Assembly (NCBI RefSeq): GCF_000024985.1
Contig: NC_013523.1
Coordinates: 1,550,001 to 1,614,000, forward strand
Reading direction: 5' to 3'
Source of the DNA: Sphaerobacter thermophilus DSM 20745
GTDB taxonomy: Bacteria; Chloroflexota; Chloroflexia; Thermomicrobiales; Thermomicrobiaceae
Length of the DNA stretch: 64,000 nt
The notes below the pieces were generated by a model that saw only the letters and a program-made list of their open reading frames with translations, searched no databases and had not been told where the DNA came from. Positions 29,531 to 38,273 of the stretch are shown here, piece after piece (the stretch's first letter is position 1; the number at the start of each line of letters is the position of its first letter). Made by a program: the position numbers and the translations under genes.

Positions 29531-32005
29531 CTAGCCGGCAACGATGTTCACCAGACGTCCCGGAACGTAGATCGTGCGCCGGACCGTGCGGCCCTGCAGG
29601 TGCTCGCGAACACGGTTACTCGCCGTAGCCAGCTCGATCGCGCGCTCCTCGGTGATGTCCGCCGGAACCTCCAGCCGATCCCGAACCTTGCCGTTGACCT
29701 GCACCACCAGCTCGATCATCTCGGCGGCTGCCAGCTCCGGGTCGTACTGGGGCCAGGACTGCTGGTGCACGCTGTACGGCTGTCCCAGCCGCTCCCACAG
29801 CTCTTCGGCCAGGTAGGGCGTCGATGGCGCCAGCAACAGCACCAGCGTCCGCATCGCTTCCCGCCACGCCTCCGTGCGCACCACCTCGGTGTCGCGCAGC
29901 GACGACAGCTCGTTCACGAACTCCATCAGCCGCGCGACCATCGTGTTGAACTGGAACGTCGAGATGTCCTCAGTCACCGCTTTGATGGTGCGGTGCGTGA
30001 TCTTGCGCAGCTTGTGCGCGGCCTCCCCGTCCGGCCCGTCGGCCGGCGTATCAGCCGTCTCGGTCACGATCGTCCAGACGCGCCGGACGAATCGCTCCAC
30101 GCCCGCAATGCCGCGCGACGACCACGGCCCTCCCTGCTCCCACGGCGCGATGAACATTAGGTACAGCCGCACGGTGTCGGCGCCCAACTGCGCGACCAGA
30201 TCGTCCGGATCGACGACGTTCCCGCGGCTCTTGGACATCTTTTCGTTGTCCTCACCCAGGATGATCCCCTGGTTGAACAACCGCAGGAACGGCTCGTCGA
30301 AGGGCAGCAGGCCCAGGTCCCGCAGCGCCTTGGTGAAGAACCGCGCGTACATCAGGTGCATCGTCGCGTGCTCGATGCCACCCGTGTACTGGTCCACCGG
30401 CGTCCAGTACGCGATCGCGTCCGGGTCGAACGGCCGGTCGGCTTCGTGCGGGCTGACGTAGCGGTACTGGTACCAGGACGAGTCGACGAAGGTGTCCATG
30501 GTGTCGGTCTCACGCCGCGCCGGGCCACCACACTCGGGGCACGTCGTGTTGACGAAGCGCTCGTCGGTCTTCAGCGGCGACACCCCGGTGGGCGTGAATT
30601 CGGCGTCCTCCGGCAGCAGCACCGGCAACTGATCCTCCGGGACCGGCACCGTGCCACACTTGTCGCAGTACACGATCGGGATCGGCGTCCCCCAGTAGCG
30701 CTGGCGCGAGATCAGCCAGTCCCGCAGGCGGTACGTGACCGCATGGGAGCCCAGCCCCTGCTCCTCCAGCCACTCGGTGACGCGCCGCACGGCCTCGCCG
30801 CCGGCCGTCGGGGTCCCGTCGAAGGGCCCGGAGTTGACCATCACTCCGTCGCCCGGGTACGCCTCGGTCATCGTCGCCGGGTCCAGCGGCTCCCCTTCGG
30901 GCTGGATCACCACCTGGATTGGCAGGTCATACTTGCGGGCGAACTCGAAGTCGCGCTGGTCGTGCGCGGGTACCGCCATGATCGCCCCGGTGCCGTAGCT
31001 CATCAGCACGTAGTCGGCGATCCAGACCGGAATCTGAGCGCCGTTCACCGGGTTGATGGCGTACCCGCCGGTGAAGACGCCGGTCTTCTCCCGGTCGGTC
31101 GCCGTCCGCTCGATGTCGGTCTCCCGCCGCGTCTGATCCACGTACGCCTCGACGGCGGCCCGCTGCTCGGGGCTCGTCAGCCGCTCAACCAGCGGATGCT
31201 CGGGCGCCAGCACCATGAAGGTCGCACCCCACAACGTGTCCGGCCGTGTGGTGAAGATCTCGATCGCATCCCCCACCGCCGTCTGGAAGCGCACACGCGC
31301 GCCTTCAGAGCGGCCGATCCAGTTGCGCTGCATCGTCATGACCCGCTCGGGCCACTCGATGCCGTCGAAGTTCAGCAGCTCCTCGGCGTACTTGGTGATG
31401 CGGAAGAACCACTGTTCCAGGTCGCGCCGGTAGACCTCGGTCCCGCAGCGCTCGCAGCGGCCGTCGATGACCTGCTCGTTCGCCAGCACCGTCTGGTCTT
31501 TCGGGCACCACCAGACCGGTGCGCTGGCGCGGTAGGCCAGGCCATTCTTGTAGAACTGCAGGAAGAACCACTGGTTCCAGCGGTAGTAGTCCGGCAGACA
31601 GGTGACGACCTCGCGCGACCAATCAAACATCGCGCCCATCGAGCGCAACTGCCGGCGCATGCGCTCGATGTTGTCCATGGTCCACTTGAACGGATGGATG
31701 CCCCGCGTGATCGCAGCGTTCTCCGCCGGCAAGCCGAAGGCATCGAACCCCATCGGGAACAGCACGTTGTAACCCGACATGCGCTTGAAGCGCGCGGCTG
31801 CATCGGACGGCGCCATCGCGTACCAGTGTCCGATGTGCAGGTCGCCCGACGGGTATGGGTACATCGTCAGGTGGTACCACTTGGGGCGATTCGGGTCCTC
31901 GACGACGCGGTAGATCCCGGTCTCGTCCCAAATCTTGCGCCATTTCTCTTCGATCGCGTGCGGCTCATACGCCTCGCGCCGCACCACCTGCTTCGCGGTC
32001 GTCAT
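29531..32005 (-). CDS. leuS: Leucyl-tRNA synthetase
   Basis: From the third of three tandem ATG codons (32003-32005), six bases after AGGAGG, the product is 824 residues. The class I signatures are HIGH at residues 57-60 (GDLHIGH) and KMSKS (EKMSKSRG). The CP1 editing domain (TTRPDTLWGATF) and the C-terminal anticodon-binding region are present, so it is the bacterial single-chain form. It charges tRNA-Leu. Expression is controlled by the T-box leader at 32253-32565, about 250 bases upstream; this long spacing between terminator and start codon is unusual. The in-frame extension to 32149 has no site and is rejected. Confidence 0.96.
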   Translation of the reverse strand: MTTAKQVVRREAYEPHAIEEKWRKIWDETGIYRVVEDPNRPKWYHLTMYPYPSGDLHIGHWYAMAPSDAAARFKRMSGYNVLFPMGFDAFGLPAENAAITRGIHPFKWTMDNIERMRRQLRSMGAMFDWSREVVTCLPDYYRWNQWFFLQFYKNGLAYRASAPVWWCPKDQTVLANEQVIDGRCERCGTEVYRRDLEQWFFRITKYAEELLNFDGIEWPERVMTMQRNWIGRSEGARVRFQTAVGDAIEIFTTRPDTLWGATFMVLAPEHPLVERLTSPEQRAAVEAYVDQTRRETDIERTATDREKTGVFTGGYAINPVNGAQIPVWIADYVLMSYGTGAIMAVPAHDQRDFEFARKYDLPIQVVIQPEGEPLDPATMTEAYPGDGVMVNSGPFDGTPTAGGEAVRRVTEWLEEQGLGSHAVTYRLRDWLISRQRYWGTPIPIVYCDKCGTVPVPEDQLPVLLPEDAEFTPTGVSPLKTDERFVNTTCPECGGPARRETDTMDTFVDSSWYQYRYVSPHEADRPFDPDAIAYWTPVDQYTGGIEHATMHLMYARFFTKALRDLGLLPFDEPFLRLFNQGIILGEDNEKMSKSRGNVVDPDDLVAQLGADTVRLYLMFIAPWEQGGPWSSRGIAGVERFVRRVWTIVTETADTPADGPDGEAAHKLRKITHRTIKAVTEDISTFQFNTMVARLMEFVNELSSLRDTEVVRTEAWREAMRTLVLLLAPSTPYLAEELWERLGQPYSVHQQSWPQYDPELAAAEMIELVVQVNGKVRDRLEVPADITEERAIELATASNRVREHLQGRTVRRTIYVPGRLVNIVAG

Positions 32006-32252
32006 CATCATCCTCCTGTTACGCACCGTTGCGTAGGGGCAAGCGTCGTCATCGTCGCGGGCGGCGATGGGGACTACGCCGCCGAGACAGGGGACGGGCC
32101 CGCGGCAAGCGCCGGCGCGCCGCCGACCGTGCCGTACCGCCCCGGGCACCCCCGGTGTCCGGCTAGGTACGAACGAGATCGGCGCCTCGGGACGATCGCC
32201 ATGGTCACGCCCCTTCCGGTCACGCGGGCCTCCAGTGACGTGGCCTTAAACG

Positions 32253-32565
32253 AGACGAGCCTTTCTCCCATTCAGGGACGAAAGGCTCGTCTTCCGCGGT
32301 ACCACCCTGGTTGATAGGCGGTCTGTGGTGGAGCTGAGGGGACTCGAACCCCTGACTTCAACACTGCCAGTGTTGCGCTCTCCCAGCTGAGCTACAGCCC
32401 CGCGCCTATCCGCTCTCAACCCGATAACGGAGGTTACCCGGTGACGACTACCGGCGGTCGCCCTCACCGTCACAGCTCCCGGGCGAGTTCGGCCTCTGCG
32501 CTGCCTCGCACCTCCCGGCAGCTCGCTGTCGATACGGCCTACTACTCCCGTTCGACGCCTTTACC
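32253..32565 (-). promoter_or_regulatory. Leucine-specific T-box leader of leuS, interrupted by a tRNA gene
   Basis: Read on the - strand. Stem I features: GGAGTAGTA near the 5' end, CAGCGAGC (the AGAGAG-type motif), a distal GGTGCGAGGC loop, and a specifier loop GAA-CTC-GCC followed by CGGGAGC. The specifier CTC (32487-32485) encodes leucine. The T-box sequence proper, AGGGTGGTACCGCGG (32308-32294), is canonical. It runs into a terminator with a 13-bp perfect stem, AGACGAGCCTTTC with GAAAGGCTCGTCT (32292-32253). The helix before the T-box (GATAGGCG with CGCCTATC, extended by GGTT with AACC) encloses the complete tRNA-Ala gene at 32326-32401 in place of a short loop. Uncharged tRNA-Leu(GAG) is the expected ligand. 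Confidence 0.9.
32326..32401 (-). tRNA. tRNA-Ala(GGC), nested in the leuS leader
   Basis: A complete cloverleaf: acceptor GGGGCTG with CAGCTCC (one G-U pair), D-arm AGCTCAGCTGGGAGAGC, an anticodon stem of five pairs with loop CTGGCAG (anticodon GGC), T-arm with GGTTCGAGTCC, discriminator A, and an encoded CCA at 32328-32326. All standard invariant positions are present, so a functional tRNA is likely. It is on the same strand as leuS and lies downstream of the predicted leader promoter. Confidence 0.96.
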
Positions 32566-32606
32566 ACTGTGAAGGATGCGGAGGGACGCGCCCTCCGCCG
32601 ACCGAA

Positions 32607-32636
32607 ATGGTAGCACAGCCCTGCTCTCAGTGTCAA
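32607..32636 (-). promoter_or_regulatory. Promoter of the T-box / tRNA-Ala / leuS transcript
   Basis: On the - strand TTGACA (32636-32631), 18 bases, then TACCAT (32612-32607). The -35 is perfect and the -10 matches four of six. The predicted start is near 32600, about 35 bases before stem I, so leader, tRNA and leuS should share one transcript. Confidence 0.6.
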
Positions 32637-32743
32637 ACGACTCTCGGTCCTGGCTCGGCCGGGGCAGACATGCGCCTCAGGCTCCGCGACGACCCCGGCA
32701 CGCCACCGCCACGTGTTGTGCCGCTCGCGTCGCCGCATCCCCG

Positions 32744-33610
32744 TCAGTCGCCCCGCGGTCCCCGCTCCCGCCGCCTCGGTGCCTGCGGCTGGTACGGGAT
32801 CGGTACGTACTCCACACTGGGCCGCCGCTGCACCGACTGCGGGTAGAGATCCATCAGTGCATAGATCTCCCGCGGCATCTTGTCGCTCACCGGGAGGCCG
32901 AGCCCGCGCGCCTGCTCCACGTCGATCGGGTAGTCGTGGGTCCACTGTCCGCCGCTCAGGGCGCGTGCAGCGCGGTCCGCCTCCTCCGGCGGGAGATGCT
33001 TCACCAGCAGGTTGTATGTTGTCGCGTAGACCTGCTCGAGCGCCTTGCGTGCCATGTCACCCAGGATCAATGTCTGGTCGTCGCGATTCGGGTTCGGCTC
33101 CTCAAGCGCCTTCAGGATCGAGGCCGCGGGGTAGGAGCCGCCCTGTGGGCTGCCGAGCTGCGGGTCCACCGGGCCGAGCACGGCGTCGGGGTCCATTACG
33201 ATCTCGTCGGCACCGAGCGCGATGAGAGTCCCACCAGACATGGCGTAGTGCGGGACGAAGACCGTTACCCGCCCCTTGTGACGCCGCAGCGCCTCAGCGA
33301 TCTGCTCGGCTGCCAGTACCAACCCACCCGGCGTGTGGAGCACCACGTCGACCGGCATGTCCTCCGGCGTCAGCCGGATGGCACGCAGTACCTGTTCCGA
33401 GTCTTCGATGTCGATGTAGCGGGCGATCGGGAAGCCGAGCAGGCTCATCGTTTCCTGGCGGTGGATGATCGTGATGACGCGCGAGCCGCGCATCCGCTCG
33501 ATCTGTCGAATCATCGACCGGCGCCGCGCTGTCTGGATCTGTCGCTGCAGCACGGGGACGAATAACTGGAGCAGGATGATGAGCCAGACAACGTTCAGAA
33601 TATCGCCCAT
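32744..33610 (-). CDS. SDH-type (ClpP-class) membrane serine protease
   Basis: From ATG 33608-33610 (GAGGG ribosome binding site) the product is 288 residues with an N-terminal transmembrane segment (about 5-22). The body matches the serine dehydrogenase proteinase family PF01972: VVLHTPGGLVLAAEQIA forms the oxyanion region, and the nucleophile serine is in HYAMSGGTLIALGADEIVMD. The C-terminus is Arg/Pro-rich. These proteases resemble SppA and probably act on membrane or exported peptides. It is divergent from an NfeD-type protease 153 bases away. Confidence 0.88.
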   Translation of the reverse strand: MGDILNVVWLIILLQLFVPVLQRQIQTARRRSMIRQIERMRGSRVITIIHRQETMSLLGFPIARYIDIEDSEQVLRAIRLTPEDMPVDVVLHTPGGLVLAAEQIAEALRRHKGRVTVFVPHYAMSGGTLIALGADEIVMDPDAVLGPVDPQLGSPQGGSYPAASILKALEEPNPNRDDQTLILGDMARKALEQVYATTYNLLVKHLPPEEADRAARALSGGQWTHDYPIDVEQARGLGLPVSDKMPREIYALMDLYPQSVQRRPSVEYVPIPYQPQAPRRRERGPRGD

Positions 33611-33763
33611 TGCCCGTTTTCCCTCGAATCCAACAGCACCCCGCACCGGGATGCGAGCATCGGCCGCACCCCGTGCGCCCTCCACCACCATGCTACGATT
33701 ACCACGATTCCCTGCGGCCGAGCGCGGTGCGGATGTACCGCAGGGGTTGCGGAGAGGCCGAGG

Positions 33764-35188
33764 ATGCGTCAGCAACTCCGGCAGCAGCGCCGTCGTGTGG
33801 GGAACCGACCGGTCCAGCAGCTTACGCTACTCGGGGCCCTGCTGTGCTTCCTCGTGGCTGCTTTACTCGCCTCGCCTGCCCCGGCGCGTGCCGCACCAAA
33901 CCGTGTGTATGGCCTCACCATTGACGGCGTCATCAACCAGTTGACCGCCGACCATGTCGTCCGCGTCTTGGACGAGGCCGAGCGCGAGCACGGTGCAGTC
34001 CTGCTCGTCACCATCGACTCGCCCGGCGGCGTCGACAGCGCGATCCGCCGGATCACGCAGGCATTCCTTGCCGCCCGCATCCCGGTCGTCGTCTACGTCG
34101 GACCGGAGCCACAGGCCGAGGCCCTCTCCGGGGCGATGTTCATCACCCTCGCTGGTCACGTGGCCGCCATGGCCCCAGACGCAGTCATCGGCGCCGCCCT
34201 CCCGGCCGGGCTTGCCGAGCGCGCCAGTCCTGAAGAGCGCGAGGAGCGCATGGCCAATGCGCTCCAGGTCGCCGCGACCACAGCCGAGGCACGCGGGCGG
34301 AACGTTCAGGCCACCGTCGACGCCGTTCGCGCCGAAGAGATACTGTCCGCCGACGTCGCCGCGGCTGACGGCATTATCGACCAGGTCGCGCCGAGCGTAC
34401 CACTCCTGCTGGAGCAGATCGACGGACTTGAGGTTCGCACAGCCTCGGGCACGGTGACGCTGGCCACGCGCGAGGCGCCCATTCGTTGGATGACGCTGAC
34501 CCCACGCGAGCGGGTCGTCCAGGAGATCACCAACCCGAACGTCGCGTACCTCCTCTTCAGCGCCGGCGTGCTCCTCCTGATCGTCGCGGTCTACGCCTCC
34601 GCGCACCTGCTGGCTGGCATCCCTGCGATTGTGGCGTTGGCGACTGCAATCATCGCCTTCGGCAACCTGCCCACCTCGTGGGTGGGCCTCGGGCTATTGA
34701 CCGCCGGCGCACTGCTGTTCATTGTCGAGTTGTACACGCCAAAGGTGGGCCTGCCGGGCGCCGCGGGCGTCATCTGCTACTTGATCGGATCCTTCACGCT
34801 CTACCAGCCGGTGCGCCAGGAATCGCCGTTCGCTCCCGTTGTGCGCGTCAACCCCTGGCTCGCCGTCGGCACGGTCTCCTTCTTCGTCGTGGCGCTCCTG
34901 CTGATCCTGCGCTTCCTCTTCCGCGCCCGGCGCACCGCGCTGGCCTCAACGGCCGCCGCGCTGATCGGGCGCACCGGCGTGGTTGTCCGACCATTGGACC
35001 CGGTCGGCACCGTACTGGTGGCGGACCAGGAATGGGCTGCCACCTCCCCCGATGCGCCGCTGAGCGAGGGATCGCCGGTGCGCGTGACCGGCAGCGAGGA
35101 CGGTCTCCTCAGGGTCATGCCACTCCCGCCGGACGTCGCGCAGTCCGACTCGCGCGAGGGAGCGCACCGCGGCTGGCGCGCCCCATGA
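33764..35188 (+). CDS. NfeD-type membrane-bound ClpP-class protease
   Basis: The 474-residue protein has a signal peptide (about 22-44). An N-terminal ClpP-like domain contains [12 protein letters not shown] and a serine in [14 protein letters not shown]. Four transmembrane segments (about 265-385) follow, then a C-terminal OB-fold NfeD domain with [16 protein letters not shown]. Long NfeD proteins partner with stomatin-like proteins, but none is seen here. The region where these proteases carry the catalytic Lys reads [12 protein letters not shown], and a Lys is not obvious, so activity is uncertain. ATG 33764 follows GGAG. Confidence 0.88.
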   Translation: MRQQLRQQRRRVGNRPVQQLTLLGALLCFLVAALLASPAPARAAPNRVYGLTIDGVINQLTADHVVRVLDEAEREHGAVLLVTIDSPGGVDSAIRRITQAFLAARIPVVVYVGPEPQAEALSGAMFITLAGHVAAMAPDAVIGAALPAGLAERASPEEREERMANALQVAATTAEARGRNVQATVDAVRAEEILSADVAAADGIIDQVAPSVPLLLEQIDGLEVRTASGTVTLATREAPIRWMTLTPRERVVQEITNPNVAYLLFSAGVLLLIVAVYASAHLLAGIPAIVALATAIIAFGNLPTSWVGLGLLTAGALLFIVELYTPKVGLPGAAGVICYLIGSFTLYQPVRQESPFAPVVRVNPWLAVGTVSFFVVALLLILRFLFRARRTALASTAAALIGRTGVVVRPLDPVGTVLVADQEWAATSPDAPLSEGSPVRVTGSEDGLLRVMPLPPDVAQSDSREGAHRGWRAP

Positions 35189-35253
35189 CGCCCGCCTTGC
35201 TCCCGGTGCACCCGGTTCGCCATACTAGTCGCTGGTCAAGGAGAGGGGGGACC

Positions 35254-35745
35254 GTGGCTGCCACGTACTCGTTTGATATCGTGTCCGACTTCGACGCGCA
35301 GGAACTCCGCAACGCCGTCGACCAGGCGATGCGCGAGATCAACACGCGCTACGATCTGAAAGACACTCGCACCGAGATCGCGATCGAGAAGGACCGCCTG
35401 GTGATCAACACCGCTAGCGAATTCACGCTCAGCGCGGTCCGCGACCTGCTTGAAACGCGTGTGGTGCGCCGTGGGCTGTCCCTGAAGATCCTCGACTACC
35501 AGGAGCCAGAGAACGCCAGCGGCGGGCGCGTCCGGCAGGTCGTCCTGCTCCGGCGCGGGATCCCGGAGGATCTCGGCCGCCAGCTCGTCAAGCAGATCCG
35601 TGCCGAGTTCAAAAAGGTGACACCCCAGATCCAGGGCGACGCCATCCGCGTCTCCAGCAAGAGTAAGGACGACCTCCAAGCCGTGATCCAGCACCTGCGC
35701 GGCCAGGATTTCCCGGTCGCCCTCCAGTTCGTCAACTACCGGTGA
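35254..35745 (+). CDS. YajQ-family nucleotide-binding protein
   Basis: The 163-residue protein has the YajQ signature: [21 protein letters not shown] at the start, [11 protein letters not shown], and [20 protein letters not shown] (all family motifs). Homologues bind RNA or cyclic di-GMP and act as regulators or tmRNA-linked factors. The start is GTG 35254 after AAGGAGAGGGG; the longer open frame to 34486 is antisense-like noise inside the NfeD gene. It follows the NfeD gene by 65 bases on the same strand. Confidence 0.93.
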   Translation: MAATYSFDIVSDFDAQELRNAVDQAMREINTRYDLKDTRTEIAIEKDRLVINTASEFTLSAVRDLLETRVVRRGLSLKILDYQEPENASGGRVRQVVLLRRGIPEDLGRQLVKQIRAEFKKVTPQIQGDAIRVSSKSKDDLQAVIQHLRGQDFPVALQFVNYR

Positions 35746-35753
35746 GCGAGGGT

Positions 35754-35882
35754 ACTGCGTATTGCGTGATGCGTGTTCCGTGTTCCGTGCTCCGTTGTCC
35801 GTAAACGTTCATCAATGACTGCTCGGTGAGGTCTGGAACGATCAATTCGCGACACGCATCACGGGACACGCATCACGCAATA
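35754..35882. repeat. Heptad-repeat inverted element, copy B
   Basis: The left array reads in 7-bp units GCGTATT, GCGTGAT, GCGTGTT, CCGTGTT, CCGTGCT. The right array (about 35849-35882) is inverted: CGCGACA, CGCATCA, CGGGACA, CGCATCA, CGCAATA. Bases 35760-35782 match the reverse complement of 35860-35882 with a single mismatch. It fills the gap between yajQ and rimO and ends 9 bases before the rimO ribosome binding site. Confidence 0.75.
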
Positions 35883-35902
35883 CCCCCAGTCAGGAGCCAA
35901 CG

Positions 35903-37303
35903 GTGAACGAGTCCTTCCACATCGTCACGCTCGGGTGCTCCAAGAACCAGGTCGACTCCGAGGGCATAGCCCGGGTCTTGAGCCAGCAGGGAATGACTCC
36001 CGTCGCGCGCCCGGAGGACGCACGGGTGCTGGTCGTCAACACCTGCGGATTCCTGGCCGCCTCACGACAGGAGTCCGTCGGCGTCATCAACGAGTTACTT
36101 GAGACACGTCGCCCGGATCAGGTCGTCATCGCGGCCGGTTGCATGGCGTCGCTCGACCAGCACCGCCAGGAGATCCCTGAAGGCGTCGACGCCATCCTTT
36201 CCACACGGGAGTGGGCAAACATCGGCCATGTCGTCGGACGTCTCCTCGGCTACGAGGACATTCCGCCGCAGCCACCCTTCGATCCGGCGGGGATGCTCAC
36301 GAGCTTCACCCGCCGCGATGCCGGCCCGAGCGCGTACGTGAAGATCGCCGACGGCTGCGATCACGGCTGCCATTTCTGCGTCATCCCGCTCATCAAGGGC
36401 CGGCAGGTCTCCAAGCGCCCATCAGACGTGATCCGAGAGATCCGCGAGCTGGTCGACGGCGGGACCAAGGAAGTCATCCTGGTCGCGCAGGACACGATCC
36501 GCTATGGGGCGGACCTCGGGATCAAGAACGGCTTGCCAGGGCTCCTGCGCATGATCGCCGAGGAGGTGCCCGACCTGCCCTGGCTCCGGATGCTCTACAT
36601 CTACCCCAGCCCGCTCACGCTGCGGCTGGTGGACGCCATGACCGAGCATCCGATGTTCGTCCCCTACCTCGACATGCCCATTCAGCACGCCGACCCGACC
36701 GTGCTGCGTCGCATGGGCCGGCCGAGCAGCATCGACATGACGCGGCGGCTGATCGACCACGCCCGCAATCGGCTGCCCGACGTGACCATGCGCACCACCC
36801 TGATCGTCGGCTACCCCGGGGAGACGGAAGAGCAGTTCCAGCGGCTGTACGACTTCGTGGCCGAGATGGAGTTCGACCACGTCGGCGTCTTCACCTACTC
36901 GTACGAGCCGAACACGAAGAGCGCGCTATTGGACAACCCGGTCCCTCCCGAGGAAGCCGAGGCGCGGCGCGCCGCGATCATGGAGTTGCAGCAGGGAATC
37001 TCGCTCAAGAAGAACCAGGCCCTGGTCGGGCGGACGCTGGAGGTGCTCGTCGAAGCCGTCGGCGAGATGGAAGACGAGCGCGGGCGCACCGAGCCGATCT
37101 CGGTTGGCCGGGCGCGCCGGCACGCACCCGAAGTCGACGGCCTGGTGTTCATTCCCGGCGCGTTGCCGGTCGGGGAACTGATTCAGGCACGGGTGACGGC
37201 GGCGAGCCCGTATGATCTGTGGGCGACTCCGGCGGCGCCGTCAGCGGACGGGCGACGTCGGCGCCGCGGCCGAGCAATTCCCCTTCGAGTGGAGAGCCGA
37301 TAG
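35903..37303 (+). CDS. rimO: Ribosomal protein S12 methylthiotransferase RimO
   Basis: The 466-residue radical SAM enzyme methylthiolates Asp in ribosomal protein S12. The N-terminal cluster cysteines are Cys12, Cys48 and Cys80; the SAM cluster is Cys152, Cys156 and Cys159 in DGCDHGCHFC. A C-terminal TRAM domain ends with SPYDLW. The GTG start follows CAGGAG. The protein runs about 28 residues past the usual end, and that tail overlaps the 3' end of the convergent acyltransferase gene by 155 bases. Confidence 0.95.
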   Translation: MNESFHIVTLGCSKNQVDSEGIARVLSQQGMTPVARPEDARVLVVNTCGFLAASRQESVGVINELLETRRPDQVVIAAGCMASLDQHRQEIPEGVDAILSTREWANIGHVVGRLLGYEDIPPQPPFDPAGMLTSFTRRDAGPSAYVKIADGCDHGCHFCVIPLIKGRQVSKRPSDVIREIRELVDGGTKEVILVAQDTIRYGADLGIKNGLPGLLRMIAEEVPDLPWLRMLYIYPSPLTLRLVDAMTEHPMFVPYLDMPIQHADPTVLRRMGRPSSIDMTRRLIDHARNRLPDVTMRTTLIVGYPGETEEQFQRLYDFVAEMEFDHVGVFTYSYEPNTKSALLDNPVPPEEAEARRAAIMELQQGISLKKNQALVGRTLEVLVEAVGEMEDERGRTEPISVGRARRHAPEVDGLVFIPGALPVGELIQARVTAASPYDLWATPAAPSADGRRRRRGRAIPLRVESR

Positions 37304-38240
37304 GGAAGACGCGCAGGGCGCTCCCAACCCGGGCCGGCCACACCCGCTGGAACATCACCCACTGCTCCGGCACCCGCCGGATATGCCGCTCGAAGGCTGC
37401 GATAAGGCGCTCCAGGCCCACGCGGAGGTCGGCCTCGGCATCATTGGTGCGCGGCACCACGAACGGCTGCTCGATGATCAGCTCGTAACCACCGTCCACG
37501 CGCGGTGCGAAGGCCGGGACGATCATCGCGCCGGTCTGCCGCGCGATCCGGATCGGTCCCGGCGGCAGGGTCGTTTCGTGACCGAAAAAGACGGCGGGCA
37601 CACCGCTCTGGAAGAAATCGCGGTCCGCCACGATGCCCACCACCGCGCCATCCTTCAGCGCCCGCACGACCCGTCGCACCCCACCAGGCGTGGCATGCTC
37701 CAGCTTCAGACCACGGCTCCCACGCAGGTAGTCTACCGCGGCGTGAATGAATTCAGGCACCGTACGCGTCGTGAGCACCGTGACGTCAAACCCGCGGAGC
37801 GCCAAGATCTGGGCCACAAAGTCGAACGCTCCAAGGTGGGCGGTAGCCATGATCACGCCCCGCCCCTGCGCGAGCGCATTCTCGACCACTTCCCACGCCC
37901 CTGGGGCGGTGCGCACCATCTTGCTCAGCCTGTCGGCCGGCATGTAAGGCACCCGCAGCATGTCGGTGAAGTTCCGCGCGCTGGTCTGGAAGACGCGCCG
38001 CACCACCCGGTCTACCTCCGCGGGCGGGGTATCCGGCCCCAACACCCGCGTGATGTTGTCACGCACGTTGCGGCGGTAGGTCGGGAAGAGGTGGTAGATA
38101 ATGATGCCCGCCCGGTCGGCGAGCCAGTAGACCCACGCCTGCGGCAACCGATAGAGGATATGCCCCAGGAGCCATGCGAGCCCGACGCTCACGCGGTTCT
38201 TGAGCGAGGTCTGGACGCGTTGACGGGTATTGCCGGACAA
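37149..38240 (-). CDS. Lysophospholipid acyltransferase, LpxL/HtrB family
   Basis: The product is 363 residues with one N-terminal hydrophobic region and the HX4D acyltransferase motif in TAHLGAFDFV. The family signature VGIVADRDFFQSGVPAVFFGHETTLPPGP is present in parts. In organisms without lipid A, such proteins acylate glycolipids such as phosphatidylinositol mannosides; its neighbours, a HAD phosphatase and a CDP-alcohol phosphatidyltransferase, fit phospholipid or glycolipid synthesis. The start is TTG (38238-38240) with GGGGG upstream. The last 50 residues are Pro/Ser-rich, unconserved-looking, and overlap rimO. Confidence 0.85.
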   Translation of the reverse strand: MSGNTRQRVQTSLKNRVSVGLAWLLGHILYRLPQAWVYWLADRAGIIIYHLFPTYRRNVRDNITRVLGPDTPPAEVDRVVRRVFQTSARNFTDMLRVPYMPADRLSKMVRTAPGAWEVVENALAQGRGVIMATAHLGAFDFVAQILALRGFDVTVLTTRTVPEFIHAAVDYLRGSRGLKLEHATPGGVRRVVRALKDGAVVGIVADRDFFQSGVPAVFFGHETTLPPGPIRIARQTGAMIVPAFAPRVDGGYELIIEQPFVVPRTNDAEADLRVGLERLIAAFERHIRRVPEQWVMFQRVWPARVGSALRVFPIGSPLEGELLGRGADVARPLTAPPESPTDHTGSPPSPVPESVPRPATRRE

Positions 38241-38273
38241 TCGCGTACCCCCAAATTCGCGTCCGGTGTGCAG

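Noticed and set aside
29011-29628. 205-codon + strand frame across the leuS terminator
   Set aside because: A short middle part (MIAQDMLREEILRL) looks protein-like, but the frame continues through a perfect terminator hairpin and antisense into leuS, with no ribosome binding site.
34486-35253. N-terminal extension of the YajQ frame
   Set aside because: The extension overlaps the NfeD gene in another register and reads as Arg/Pro-rich noise; GTG 35254 has a strong ribosome binding site.
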